Assembly (NCBI GenBank): GCA_047921215.1
Contig: JBLRWO010000020.1
Location: 10,157 to 74,156, forward strand
Direction: 5' to 3'
DNA: 64,000 nucleotides
Origin: RECM01 sp047921215
GTDB lineage: Bacteria; Bacteroidota; Rhodothermia; Balneolales; Cyclonatronaceae
Below are positions 8,652 to 17,927 of the stretch, piece after piece. The notes under the pieces are model-generated. The model was not told the DNA's origin. It saw only the letters and a list, made by a program, of their open reading frames with translations, and searched no databases. Within the stretch, counting starts at the first letter, position 1, and each line of letters starts with the position of its first letter. Position numbers and translations under genes: made by a program.

Positions 8652-9698
8652 TTATCTGACGACCGGGTATTTTTCGAGCCAGTGTTCTGCCAGCTTTAGT
8701 CCCGATAGGTAGGCCGATTCAACACTGCCTCCCTCTCCGAAATAATCTCCAATCAGCGCTGCAGGCGCCGGATGGTCAACTGCTTCAACAAAACGACCCG
8801 GCATTACGTTTCTTGGATTCCGGTATTTCCAAAAATGCAACTGTGTCCAGACCGGTTTGGATATGTCAAAATCCGTTATGTTTTTGACTCCCTTTAGTAA
8901 AGCGCCGATTACATCAGATTCATTCGACTTCAGGTTTGCAGTAGCAAAAGCAGCATCCGACTGCACTACGAATATAGTGTTGCCGCTGTTACCACGCTTA
9001 CTCGTTTCGTTGCTCACCCATCGTAACGGCCCGTGATTACACCGGATCGCTTTCCACCCCGGAGCAGGACGGTTACCCATATTAATCATAAGTGAGTAAC
9101 AGGCATCATAGCTGATGGTATCGATATCCCGGATTATTCTTTTGAAAGGAGTTTCGTCCTGAGCATTTTCAATGAGCCCGTAAGCCTGCGGGGCCGGAGT
9201 TGCAACAATGACAGCATCTACCTCCATTACACTAAAATCAGCGAAATTGATCATCCAGTTTCGCTTTTTCAGAGCCGTATCGCCCAGGTATGTAAAACCG
9301 TTTACCTTACGGTTCAGTTTAACATCTACCCATCGCGACAGATATTTTCCTATACGGTTCATTCCGTCTTTTACAAAGTAGTGGGGTTCAACAGGAATAT
9401 CCGGGTGTTTATCGAGCATCATTTCACCCGTATGAAAATTGAAATGATCTGTCCACACATCTGCCAGCCCCTTTTCACGGAGTTCATCAACGAATAGCCC
9501 GAATTCTTCGCTTCTTGCGGTAAAACAGGGTGTACCGTGGTCGATTTTAATCTCAAGCTCTTCGCCGGCATAACGGGTTGCCATTCTACCTCCAAAGCCA
9601 TTGCTTTTTTCAAAAACAACCACTTCATGACCTGCAAGGGCCAGTTTACGAGCGGCGGTGAGTCCCGCGATACCTGCTCCGATAACACCAATAATCAT
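8652..9698 (-). CDS. renalase-like FAD/NAD(P)-dependent amine oxidoreductase
   Basis: A 348-residue flavoprotein. The N-terminus carries the dinucleotide-binding motif GAGIAGL with the downstream acidic residue in VVVFEKS. GFGGRMATR is next, the arrangement found in the renalase/NAD(P)-binding amine-oxidase-like family. The DHG sequence around residue 53-55 and the C-terminal GDYFGEGGSVESAYLSG segment (FAD-binding) also fit. There is no signal peptide, so it is cytoplasmic. Known bacterial renalases oxidise isomeric dihydro-NAD(P) back to the active form, but I cannot tell whether this protein does so. It lies 28 bases after the AtuA-like gene and 32 before the ABC exporter. Confidence 0.75.
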   Translation of the reverse strand: MIIGVIGAGIAGLTAARKLALAGHEVVVFEKSNGFGGRMATRYAGEELEIKIDHGTPCFTARSEEFGLFVDELREKGLADVWTDHFNFHTGEMMLDKHPDIPVEPHYFVKDGMNRIGKYLSRWVDVKLNRKVNGFTYLGDTALKKRNWMINFADFSVMEVDAVIVATPAPQAYGLIENAQDETPFKRIIRDIDTISYDACYSLMINMGNRPAPGWKAIRCNHGPLRWVSNETSKRGNSGNTIFVVQSDAAFATANLKSNESDVIGALLKGVKNITDFDISKPVWTQLHFWKYRNPRNVMPGRFVEAVDHPAPAALIGDYFGEGGSVESAYLSGLKLAEHWLEKYPVVR

Positions 9699-9726
9699 TT
9701 ATTATATCCAGTTAAATCGTTGTCGT

Positions 9727-11094
9727 TTATGTTGAAAATATTCGTACCCGTGGCAAACAGGCTTTCTTACTGATCAGCGCAGGCCAGTATGCCACAACAT
9801 CACTGGCACGCGGCCTCCCGCCTGCAAATCCGGTCACGGATGAGGGTCCGGTTAAAATAAGGGGGGCCATCTCCATTCCCAGCCTGTTGATGTCATTCTT
9901 ATTTTTGCCCCGTACAGAGAACCTCAACTGGATTTCATTATACTCTGATTCAAGATCAGCCGGGGTAACAGGTTGCTCATTACAGCTGTTGAAACCGATA
10001 TATTCGCAACGGAACTCATCGATCTGAAGACCAAGACGCCGGGCTCTTTTCTTTAGGATTTCGCCGCCAAGAACAGCTTTTCTCAATGCATCGGGCCATG
10101 AATAAACCAGTGTTGACGACATTTTGTAACCATCGTTATAACTCGCCGATACCTTGAAGAAGGGTGTATCCGGTTTTCCGCTGATGCCGGTTACTTTAAC
10201 CCGGTCGATTCCGTCATTTTCAAGACGGATTGAAGTGAAATCAGCTACACAATCCGGGGTGATATACCCGGCCGGATCCCCGATTTCGTATAATAACTGT
10301 TCTTTCACCGTCATCAGGCTGACCATGCCACCGGTATTTTCGTGCTTGGTTACCACAAAAGAACCGTCGGGATATGCTTCAACAATGGGAAAACCGATAT
10401 CAGAAAAATCGCTAACCGTGTGCCAGTCAGTAAAATTGCCTCCTGAACTTTGAGCTCCGCACTCCAGTATATGCCCGGCAACAGTACCACTGGCCATCTT
10501 GTCATAATCATCAAACGACCATCCGAATTCGTGGATTAACGGAGCAAGACACAATCCGGTATCAGTTACCCGGCCGGTAATAACCACATCGGCTCCCATC
10601 TTCAGTGCTTCAACCATGGGCCGGGCACCGAAATATACATTGGCACTCAGAAGGCTTTCACGAATGTCGGTAACCGGGCGTCCATCGTCCATATTGTGGA
10701 GCAGATGACCTTCATTATTCAATTTTTTTATTTCGTCAAGAATGTCGTCACCATCCACAACAGCGATTTTAAGGCCATCGATACCCAGATCGGCCGCAAC
10801 CTGAAGAAGGGCATCCTTGCAGGCTTCGGGGTTTACCCCTCCGGCGTTGGTGAGAACTTTTATTCCTTTTTCGCGCAGATCGGGAACTATCTCACGAAAT
10901 ACTTCAACAAAATCCCTTGCATAACCATGTGTAGGATTTCTCATTTTTTGCTTCTGCATGATCGACATGGTTACCTCGGCGAGGTAGTCCATCATCAGGT
11001 AATCGACAGGCCCTCTGCGGACCTGGTCGACTGGAGCCAGGGGGAGATCACCCCAAAAACCCTGACCGGAAGCTATTCTGACGATTGATTTCAA
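9727..11094 (-). CDS. AtuA-like (DUF1446) acyclic terpene utilisation family protein
   Basis: A 455-residue protein matching the AtuA N-terminal domain family. It begins IVRIASGQGFWGD, has PVDYLMMDYLAE, the glycine-rich NAGGVNP segment, the repeated TDTGLCLAPLIHEFGW-like block, and HENTGGMVSL. The Pseudomonas member sits in the acyclic terpene (citronellol) catabolic operon, but many bacteria carry stand-alone members of unknown function. The best start is TTG at 11094, since the family's conserved N-terminus begins at once; no ATG lies nearby. It heads a minus-strand gene string with the renalase-like flavoprotein. No other terpene catabolic genes are adjacent, so I do not assign that pathway. 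Confidence 0.75.
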   Translation of the reverse strand: MKSIVRIASGQGFWGDLPLAPVDQVRRGPVDYLMMDYLAEVTMSIMQKQKMRNPTHGYARDFVEVFREIVPDLREKGIKVLTNAGGVNPEACKDALLQVAADLGIDGLKIAVVDGDDILDEIKKLNNEGHLLHNMDDGRPVTDIRESLLSANVYFGARPMVEALKMGADVVITGRVTDTGLCLAPLIHEFGWSFDDYDKMASGTVAGHILECGAQSSGGNFTDWHTVSDFSDIGFPIVEAYPDGSFVVTKHENTGGMVSLMTVKEQLLYEIGDPAGYITPDCVADFTSIRLENDGIDRVKVTGISGKPDTPFFKVSASYNDGYKMSSTLVYSWPDALRKAVLGGEILKKRARRLGLQIDEFRCEYIGFNSCNEQPVTPADLESEYNEIQLRFSVRGKNKNDINRLGMEMAPLILTGPSSVTGFAGGRPRASDVVAYWPALISKKACLPRVRIFST

Positions 11095-11263
11095 GTGCTA
11101 ATCCATTTTTTAAATTCAAGTCCGAATTTAACAAACATCCGAGAAGAAAACGCATTGGATTCACATTCATATCAGTATGTCCAATCTTGATTTTTTTGGC
11201 TATATTGAACTTTTAACACAAATTTCACAGATTTTCAGAAAAAAAACAGTCTTAACTATTTCA

Positions 11264-13210
11264 ATGCCAGACGAAAATAAGCTGGAACTGGTTCTCCCTG
11301 ACGGCTCAAAAAGAACAGTAGCCAAGGGAACCACCGGGTATCAGGTTGCCGAATCCATTTCGCCGCGGCTCGCGCGCGAAGCCCTGTCAGTAACCCTCAA
11401 TAATGAAATTCTTGACCTTAACAGGGAACTGCCCCGTGGTGGCAGTTTTAAAATCAATACCTGGGATGACGAGGATGGCAAGTTTGCTTTCTGGCATTCA
11501 TCTGCTCACCTTCTTGCCGAAGCCGCACAGGAACTCTACCCGGATGTGCGTTTTGGCATCGGACCGCCCATTGCCAACGGTTACTACTACGACATGGATT
11601 TTGGCGACCGGCGAATAACTCCCGACGATCTGCAGCGTATTGAGGAAAAAATGACGGAGCTCGCCCGGAAAAAGTCCGAATTTGAACGGGTCGATATATC
11701 AAAAGACGAAGCGCTGAACTATTTCAGGAAGAAGAACGATCCCTACAAGCTTGATTTGCTTGAAGATCTTGAGGACGGCAGCATAACCCTATACAAGCAG
11801 GGATCATTTACCGATCTTTGCCGCGGACCCCATATACCCAATACCGACCGCATTAAAGCCATTAAACTGATGAGCCTTGCGGGCGCTTACTGGCGCGGTG
11901 ATTCCGACAGTAAACAGCTTACTCGTATCTACGGGGTCTCGTTCCCGAAGAAATCGATGCTTGACGAATACCTGATGCTTCTTGAAGAAGCAAAAAAGCG
12001 CGATCACAAAAAACTCGGTAAAGAACTTGGTATTTACATGATCGACAGTATGATTGGTACCGGGCTCCCTGTCTGGCTCCCGAATGGTACCATCCTGCGG
12101 CGAACTCTTGAGGCTTTCCTGCGCGATGAACAGGCCAACAGGGGTTACCAGGAAGTTATAACTCCGCATATCGGAAATTTATCGCTCTACAAAACTTCCG
12201 GTCATTACCCCTACTATGCCGATTCACAATACGATCCGATCAAGGTCGACGACGAAGAATATCTGCTGAAACCAATGAATTGTCCGCATCATCACCGGAT
12301 TTATTCCAATAAGATGCACAGTTACAGGGACCTGCCCGTCCGGTTGTCAGAATTTGGCACCGTGTACCGGTATGAGCAGTCTGGTGAGCTTACGGGTCTG
12401 ACCCGTGTGAGAGGTTTCACACAGGATGATGCCCACATCTACTGCACCCAGGATCAGCTCAGGGATGAGATCAGGAACTGCATAGAACTCACCCAACTGG
12501 TATTCAAAACGTTCGATATGCCTGTAGACATCCGTCTCTCCTACCGTGACGATGATGATACCAAATTTGGCGGTGATGCCGCGTACTGGGAGCGGGCTCA
12601 GAAAGAGATCCGGGAAGTTGTCGATGAAATGGGTCTTGTTTTTACAGTGGCTCCAGGCGAAGCAAGTTTTTACGGACCCAAAATTGACTTCATTATTCGT
12701 GATGCCATTGGCAGAAAGTGGCAGCTTGGAACCGTGCAGGTCGATTATGTAATGCCCGAACGGTTCGACCTTACATATGTAGGCGCCGACAACCAGAAAC
12801 ACCGGCCGGTAATCATACACAGAGCTCCATTTGGTTCAATGGAGCGATTTGTAAGTATACTTATTGAGCATTTTGCCGGAAATTTCCCGCTCTGGCTCAG
12901 CCCGGTGCAGGCAGTTCTTATTCCGGTTTCGGATGCATTCAACGATTTGTGCGAAGACTACTATAAAGACTTCAAAAAAGAGGGTATCCGTATTGAAATT
13001 AATGACCGAAGTGAGCAAATTGGGGCCAAAATTCGTGAAGCGGAAACATCCAAGGTTCCCTATATGCTGATTGTGGGTGAAAAGGAAAAGCAGAACCGGT
13101 CTGTGTCGGTCAGAAAACACAGGAAGGGCGACATTGGGCAGTTCACGCTCACCGATTTTATCAATCGCCTGAAAGACGAAATCAACAACAAAGTATTACC
13201 CGAAAATTAA
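11264..13210 (+). CDS. thrS: threonyl-tRNA synthetase
   Basis: Class II aminoacyl-tRNA synthetase that charges tRNA-Thr. From the ATG at 11264 the protein has 648 residues, the usual length, and starts directly before the TGS domain (LVLPDGSKR). The editing domain follows (HSSAHLLAEA and TDLCRGPHIP), then the catalytic core with the zinc ligand Cys in KPMNCPHHH, motif 2 in the YRYEQSGE region, and a C-terminal anticodon-binding domain. An in-frame ATG at 11177 would add 29 residues with no counterpart in the family, so I prefer 11264. It opens the thrS-infC-rpmI-rplT-pheS-pheT block on the plus strand. Confidence 0.96.
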   Translation: MPDENKLELVLPDGSKRTVAKGTTGYQVAESISPRLAREALSVTLNNEILDLNRELPRGGSFKINTWDDEDGKFAFWHSSAHLLAEAAQELYPDVRFGIGPPIANGYYYDMDFGDRRITPDDLQRIEEKMTELARKKSEFERVDISKDEALNYFRKKNDPYKLDLLEDLEDGSITLYKQGSFTDLCRGPHIPNTDRIKAIKLMSLAGAYWRGDSDSKQLTRIYGVSFPKKSMLDEYLMLLEEAKKRDHKKLGKELGIYMIDSMIGTGLPVWLPNGTILRRTLEAFLRDEQANRGYQEVITPHIGNLSLYKTSGHYPYYADSQYDPIKVDDEEYLLKPMNCPHHHRIYSNKMHSYRDLPVRLSEFGTVYRYEQSGELTGLTRVRGFTQDDAHIYCTQDQLRDEIRNCIELTQLVFKTFDMPVDIRLSYRDDDDTKFGGDAAYWERAQKEIREVVDEMGLVFTVAPGEASFYGPKIDFIIRDAIGRKWQLGTVQVDYVMPERFDLTYVGADNQKHRPVIIHRAPFGSMERFVSILIEHFAGNFPLWLSPVQAVLIPVSDAFNDLCEDYYKDFKKEGIRIEINDRSEQIGAKIREAETSKVPYMLIVGEKEKQNRSVSVRKHRKGDIGQFTLTDFINRLKDEINNKVLPEN

Positions 13211-13216
13211 CCAACC

Positions 13217-13230
13217 GGAGTTTATCTATC
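13217..13230 (+). promoter_or_regulatory. ribosome binding site and AUC start of infC
   Basis: GGAG at 13217-13220, spacer of seven bases, then ATC at 13228-13230. This site decides the start of IF-3, since no ATG, GTG or TTG lies in frame in this region that would keep the N-terminal domain. The rare start predicts autoregulation by IF-3. Confidence 0.8.
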
Positions 13231-13761
13231 GCAAAGTTCTATAAACCTGTAAGAGACGAAAACAAGGAGCGTATCAACGAAGAAATTACCGCTCTTAAGA
13301 TCAGGCTTATCAAGCCCGATAACGAACACGTCATTGTATCCCGCGACGAGGCACTTCGCATTGCCGAAACCAGCAATCTGGATCTGGTAGAGGTTGCCTC
13401 TAACGCCAGTCCACCCGTATGCAGACTCATGGACTACGGGAAATTTCAGTTTGAAAAGAGAAAAAAGGAAAAAGAAGCAAAAAAGAAACAGCATGTTATC
13501 TCTGTTAAAGAGTTGCGTTTTCGGCCTCATACCGACGATCACGACTATGAATTCAAAAGCCGCCATGCCCGCAAATTTCTCGGTGAGGGCAATAAGGTTA
13601 AGGCTACAGTACAGTTCCGGGGCCGGGATATCATATACAGCGACAAAGGCCGTGAATTGCTTGACCGGTTTGCCGGCGATCTCAGCGATGTAAGCAAGGT
13701 TGAGTCGGCTGCAACCCTTGAAGGCAGAAGGATGTCGATGATTCTGACACCTGCCAAATAA
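13228..13761 (+). CDS. infC: translation initiation factor IF-3, AUC start codon
   Basis: IF-3 binds the 30S subunit and checks initiator tRNA and start codons. The frame is open upstream of the first ATG (13429), and the missing N-terminal domain is encoded there: RINEEI, then LDLVEVASNASPPVCRLMDYGKF. The only sensible start is ATC at 13228, with GGAG at 13217-13220 seven bases before it. This gives a normal 177-residue protein reading AKFYKPVRDENKERIN. Non-AUG starts (AUU, AUC) in infC are well known and mediate autoregulation, because IF-3 itself rejects them. The gene begins 17 bases after thrS. The C-terminal domain is complete, ending in SMILTPAK. Confidence 0.92.
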   Translation: MAKFYKPVRDENKERINEEITALKIRLIKPDNEHVIVSRDEALRIAETSNLDLVEVASNASPPVCRLMDYGKFQFEKRKKEKEAKKKQHVISVKELRFRPHTDDHDYEFKSRHARKFLGEGNKVKATVQFRGRDIIYSDKGRELLDRFAGDLSDVSKVESAATLEGRRMSMILTPAK

Positions 13762-13840
13762 GAAAGTATTATTGAGTCGTAGCTGAATTTATCGTATTTT
13801 GTAAGCTTTCGCGAAAAATGTTAACGCATAGATTTTTGTC

Positions 13841-14038
13841 ATGCCAAAGATGAAGACCAACAGTGGAGCAAAAAAACGTTTCCGTTTTACCGCAAGCGGT
13901 AAAGTGAAGCGTAAAAAAGCATACCACAGCCACATTCTTACCAAAAAAAGCCCGAAACGGAAGCGCAATCTGAGATCGGCCACCCTCGTGCACCCCACGA
14001 ATATGACCGCTATCAAAGAACTGTTACCCAACGGATAA
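13841..14038 (+). CDS. rpmI: 50S ribosomal protein L35
   Basis: A 65-residue, strongly basic protein with the L35 pattern: MPKMKTNSGAKKRF at the start, TASGKVKR, a conserved HILTKKSPKRKRNLR block and a C-terminal ELLPNG end. It binds 23S rRNA in the large subunit. It lies 79 bases after infC and 26 before rplT, the near-universal infC-rpmI-rplT order. In other bacteria L20 or IF-3 control this operon. I cannot identify an L20-binding leader here, although the 79-base spacer could carry one. Confidence 0.97.
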   Translation: MPKMKTNSGAKKRFRFTASGKVKRKKAYHSHILTKKSPKRKRNLRSATLVHPTNMTAIKELLPNG

Positions 14039-14064
14039 TCTTAACACTCTAAAAGACCACCAAA

Positions 14065-14412
14065 ATGCCACGTTCCTCGAACAATGTGGCTTCCCGTCGC
14101 CGTCGCAAAAAGATATTAAATGAAGCGAAAGGCTACTGGGGTTCCAGAAGCAAGGTCTACAGCGTTGCAAAAAACGCTGTCGAAAAAGCTCTTCAATACC
14201 AGTACCGCGACAGGAAAGCCAGAAAACGCGAATTCAGAAAACTCTGGATAATCCGGATCAATGCCGGGGCAAGACTCAACGATGTATCCTACTCTCAGCT
14301 GATGGGAGCCATGAAGACCAAAAACATGGAGATCAACCGGAAAGTACTTGCCGACCTGGCTGTCCATGAACCGGAAACATTTGCGGCTATTGTTAAACAA
14401 GCCGTTAACTAG
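14065..14412 (+). CDS. rplT: 50S ribosomal protein L20
   Basis: A 115-residue basic protein with the L20 signatures: VASRRRRKKILNEAKGYWG at the N-terminus, YRDRKARKREFRKLWI and RINAGAR in the middle. It is an early assembly protein of the 50S subunit and, in E. coli and Bacillus, the autoregulator of this operon. A strong rho-independent terminator follows 18 bases after the stop, so infC-rpmI-rplT probably forms a transcript separate from pheS-pheT. Confidence 0.97.
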   Translation: MPRSSNNVASRRRRKKILNEAKGYWGSRSKVYSVAKNAVEKALQYQYRDRKARKREFRKLWIIRINAGARLNDVSYSQLMGAMKTKNMEINRKVLADLAVHEPETFAAIVKQAVN

Positions 14413-14430
14413 TATCGCATTTGCTCGTTA

Positions 14431-14468
14431 AGCCGGCAGTATTCAAATTTACTGCCGGCTTTTTTTTT
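14431..14468 (+). terminator. rho-independent terminator after rplT
   Basis: A perfect 10-base-pair stem, AGCCGGCAGT (14431-14440) with ACTGCCGGCT (14451-14460), a 10-base loop and a run of eight T at 14461-14468. It ends the thrS/infC-rpmI-rplT transcript 20 bases before pheS. Confidence 0.95.
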
Positions 14469-14488
14469 ACACTGATTATAAATGACCT

Positions 14489-15484
14489 ATGGCAACGGAA
14501 CAGATTTTAAAGGAAATCCAGAACTTTCCGATCACAACCCCTGCAGAACTGGAAGAGTTCAGGCTCACCTTCTTATCAAAAAAGGGTAAAGTTGCCTCCC
14601 TTTTCGCCGGCATGGGCAAAGTGCCGCCCGCAGACCGGGCCGAATACGGCAAAAAAGCAAATGAGGTAAAACAGGCTGCACAACAAAAATATGAATCGTC
14701 GCGTGACAAACTGGAGCAGAACAGAGCAACCTTTTCCTCTGCTCGCGACGACATCTCCCTGCAGCCCCCGAGGATGCAACTTGGTTCTCTTCACCCGCTC
14801 ACGCAAACCCTGGAAGAAATCAAAAATGTTTTCTTCCGCCTGGGCTTTTCCATTGCATTCGGACCTGAACTGGAAGATGATTTCCATAACTTTTCAGCCC
14901 TGAATTTCCCGCCCGAACATCCTGCGCGGGATATGCAGGATACGTTCTATGTACGCAAGGATGATAATAACCCGGAGAGGGATCTGCTGCTCAGAACCCA
15001 CACCTCCCCTGTTCAGATTCGGAAAATGCTGGAGCAGCAACCTCCGGTGCGTACCATTATGCCTGGGCGTGTGTACAGAAACGAGGCGGTTACTGCAAAA
15101 TCGTATTTCCTTTTCCACCAGGTTGAAGCACTTTATGTGGATCGCAATGTGACGTTTGCCGAACTGAAGGATACGCTCATAATACTCGCAGAAATGATCT
15201 TCGAAAAGGAACTGAAATACAGGATGCGTCCGTCTTTTTTCCCATTTACCGAACCCAGTCTTGAAATGGATATCTGGAACCCGGTCAAAAACCAGTGGCT
15301 TGAAATTCTGGGTGCGGGCATGGTTCATCCCAATGTACTTAAATCCGTTAAACTCGACCCGGAGGAATATACCGGTTTTGCACTGGGCATGGGAATAGAA
15401 CGAATCGCAAAACTGCGTTATGAAATCGGTGATATTCGCACTTTTTACGATAATGATGTGCGGTTCCTCGACCAATTTGTTTAA
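14489..15484 (+). CDS. pheS: phenylalanyl-tRNA synthetase alpha chain
   Basis: Catalytic subunit of the alpha2-beta2 class II synthetase for tRNA-Phe. The 331-residue protein has an N-terminal coiled coil (to about residue 95) and then the core: RLGFSIAFGPELEDDFHNF, motif 2 around RVYRNEA, FPFTEPSLE, and motif 3 in GFALGMGIERIAKLRY. The ATG at 14489 is 20 bases after the rplT terminator's T run, so a promoter for pheST probably overlaps that short gap. pheT begins 27 bases downstream. Confidence 0.97.
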   Translation: MATEQILKEIQNFPITTPAELEEFRLTFLSKKGKVASLFAGMGKVPPADRAEYGKKANEVKQAAQQKYESSRDKLEQNRATFSSARDDISLQPPRMQLGSLHPLTQTLEEIKNVFFRLGFSIAFGPELEDDFHNFSALNFPPEHPARDMQDTFYVRKDDNNPERDLLLRTHTSPVQIRKMLEQQPPVRTIMPGRVYRNEAVTAKSYFLFHQVEALYVDRNVTFAELKDTLIILAEMIFEKELKYRMRPSFFPFTEPSLEMDIWNPVKNQWLEILGAGMVHPNVLKSVKLDPEEYTGFALGMGIERIAKLRYEIGDIRTFYDNDVRFLDQFV

Positions 15485-15511
15485 TCACCCCGACAGTATT
15501 ACTTACGGTTT

Positions 15512-17917
15512 ATGAAAATTTCCTACAACTGGCTTAAAGACTACATCAACCTTGATCTGAACGTTGAACAAGTAGCTGATATACTAACACTTACTGGTCT
15601 TGAAGTAGAAGATATCGAGCATATTGGCAGCAGTTTTAACGGGGTCGTTGTCGGCGAAGTACTTGCCGTGAGGCCACATGAAAATGCTGACCGGCTCACT
15701 GTTTGTACGGTAAATGCCGGTACGGGCACCGACCTGCAGATCATCTGCGGAGCGCCCAATGTACGGGCCGGACAGAAGGTGCCGGTTGCACTGTTGGGAT
15801 CGGTTTTACCCGTCAAACTGGAAGACGGAAGTAATCTTGTCATCAAAAAAGCCAAAATCCGGGGTGTCGCATCAGAAGGAATGATATGTGCAGAAGACGA
15901 GCTCGGAATTGGCGACGACCATTCCGGTATCATGGTACTTGATGCGGAGATCAAGCCTGGTACGCCATTCGCCGATATACATAACAGCTATGAGGATTAC
16001 GTATTTGAAATCGGCCTGACCCCTAACCGACCGGACGCAAGCTGTCATATTGGAGTTGCAAGAGACCTGGCTGCTGTAACAGGTAAATCCCTCAGACTAC
16101 CCGCAGTAACAGCTGAAAAATTTGATGCCTCACTTGATGACCGGATCACAATACGCATTGAAAGTCCCGATAAATGTTACCGTTATGTGGGGATGATGGT
16201 TGAAAATGTTAAAATTGGCCCGTCGCCCGACTGGCTGCAAAACCGCCTCCGGGCCATCGGTCTTCGCCCCATCAACAACGTAGTCGATGTTACCAACTAT
16301 GTAATGTATGAATTTGGTCAACCGCTTCATGCTTTTGATTACGAGACAATAGCCGGCAAGTCCGTCATTGTAAAAGATTATGACCATGCCACTTCTTTTA
16401 TTACGCTGGATGATGTTGAGCGTAAGGTGCCTTCAGGCTCCATATTTATCTGTGATGGGGAAAAACCGGTAGCCATCGGTGGTGTTATGGGCGGGGTAAA
16501 CTCGGAAATTGCTGACAGTACATCGACTGTGTTTATCGAAAGTGCGAGTTTTAATGCGGTAAGTGTTCGAAAAACTTCCAAAACCCTGGCTTTACAAACC
16601 GATTCATCCTACCGGTTTGAACGCGGAGTAGACCCGAATGTAACACGTATTGCTGCGGCCAGATGTGCCGTTTTAATAGCTAAAACCGCCGGTGGTACCA
16701 TTGTACGCGGCACGACCGATGTGTATCCGAATGTGATTGAACCGTTGCGGGTAAATCTGCGCCCGGCGTTTCTCAAACGTATTTTAGGCACCGAGATTGA
16801 AATCAGCACTGTAATTTCCATACTGGACCGTCTCGGGTTTGAACCGGTTAATACCGGGGATACTATTGAATGCCGGGTACCCACATTCAGACCTGACGTT
16901 ACTATGGAAATTGACCTGGTTGAAGAAGTGGCCAGGATTTACAATTACAATAATATTCCTACAACCGGACGTATTGCATTTTCAAAACCCTCCTTACTGC
17001 CGCGGGAAGAAACATTTCAGGCTTTGCTTCGGGATACAGCCAAAACGATGGGATTTCAGGAAATATACACCAATTCCCTGCTTCCTGATCAGGTTGCAGG
17101 GATGATGTCAGGAACGGACCATCTGCTTTCCACACTTAACCCCATTTCCAAAGACCAGTCGCTGCTCAGGCCTTCGCTTGCTTACGGTTTTTTGAAAACC
17201 GTTGCATATAATTTCAACCGGCTTATCGATGGTGTTCGCCTTTTTGAAATTGGGAATGTATTTACCAAAACAGATAACGGAACCTATCACAAGGGAATTC
17301 GGGAAGAAGCAGTACTGTTGCTTGGTGTAGCCGGACAACGCTCACGGGAACACTGGTCAACCACCGCTGCCGATTATACGGTACACGACATTAAATCAGC
17401 CTTTGATGCGGTTGCCCGAAAACTGCGGCTGCAATTTGAACAGGAAGTGTCTGGCAACAAAATCAGTTATCACTGTTCCGGTATAAATGTGGGGCACATT
17501 GTGATCGAAGGTACGGGTGATCTCAAAAAAATGGATATAAATCGTCCGACCTTTTATGGTGAGCTGTTTGTTCCCGCTCTGCAGGATTTGTACTACAACA
17601 ATGATGCTCTTACGTATAAAGCGGTTCCAAAATATCCCCCCTTTGATTTTGACTTTGCCGTGATCGTGGGCAAAAATGTGGCGGCAGGCGACCTAGAACA
17701 GGTAACCCGAAAGGAAGCGGGTGCCCTGCTGATGAGTCTGAATGTATTTGATATTTTTGAAGGTAACCCCTTACAGGACAACGAGAAAAGCGTCGCTTTC
17801 AGGTTGCGTTTTATTGATTATGATAAAACATTGACTATCAAAGATGTACAACCTATTATTGAAAAAATTCTCGGTAAGTTGAAAAAACAGTATAATGCGG
17901 TGTTAAGATCTCAATAA
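15512..17917 (+). CDS. pheT: phenylalanyl-tRNA synthetase beta chain
   Basis: Beta subunit of phenylalanyl-tRNA synthetase, 801 residues. Domain order is normal: a short N-terminal domain, the EMAP-II-type tRNA-binding domain (about 40-150, GVVVGEVLAVRPHENADRL region), B1/B5 and the B3/B4 editing domain (GGVMGGVNSEI, about residue 325-335), a catalytic-like domain and a C-terminal FDX-ACB anticodon-binding domain. It binds the tRNA and edits mischarged Tyr-tRNA-Phe. It follows pheS by 27 bases and is followed after 10 bases by a small coiled-coil gene and zapA, probably one transcript. Confidence 0.97.
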   Translation: MKISYNWLKDYINLDLNVEQVADILTLTGLEVEDIEHIGSSFNGVVVGEVLAVRPHENADRLTVCTVNAGTGTDLQIICGAPNVRAGQKVPVALLGSVLPVKLEDGSNLVIKKAKIRGVASEGMICAEDELGIGDDHSGIMVLDAEIKPGTPFADIHNSYEDYVFEIGLTPNRPDASCHIGVARDLAAVTGKSLRLPAVTAEKFDASLDDRITIRIESPDKCYRYVGMMVENVKIGPSPDWLQNRLRAIGLRPINNVVDVTNYVMYEFGQPLHAFDYETIAGKSVIVKDYDHATSFITLDDVERKVPSGSIFICDGEKPVAIGGVMGGVNSEIADSTSTVFIESASFNAVSVRKTSKTLALQTDSSYRFERGVDPNVTRIAAARCAVLIAKTAGGTIVRGTTDVYPNVIEPLRVNLRPAFLKRILGTEIEISTVISILDRLGFEPVNTGDTIECRVPTFRPDVTMEIDLVEEVARIYNYNNIPTTGRIAFSKPSLLPREETFQALLRDTAKTMGFQEIYTNSLLPDQVAGMMSGTDHLLSTLNPISKDQSLLRPSLAYGFLKTVAYNFNRLIDGVRLFEIGNVFTKTDNGTYHKGIREEAVLLLGVAGQRSREHWSTTAADYTVHDIKSAFDAVARKLRLQFEQEVSGNKISYHCSGINVGHIVIEGTGDLKKMDINRPTFYGELFVPALQDLYYNNDALTYKAVPKYPPFDFDFAVIVGKNVAAGDLEQVTRKEAGALLMSLNVFDIFEGNPLQDNEKSVAFRLRFIDYDKTLTIKDVQPIIEKILGKLKKQYNAVLRSQ

Positions 17918-17927
17918 TCCGGTTATC

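Noticed and set aside
11177..11263. N-terminal extension of thrS from the ATG at 11177
   Set aside because: The extra 29 residues have no counterpart in threonyl-tRNA synthetases, and the ATG at 11264 sits directly before the TGS domain.
13429..13761. infC as a 110-residue protein starting at the first ATG
   Set aside because: It would lack the conserved N-terminal domain, which is encoded in frame upstream from the AUC start.
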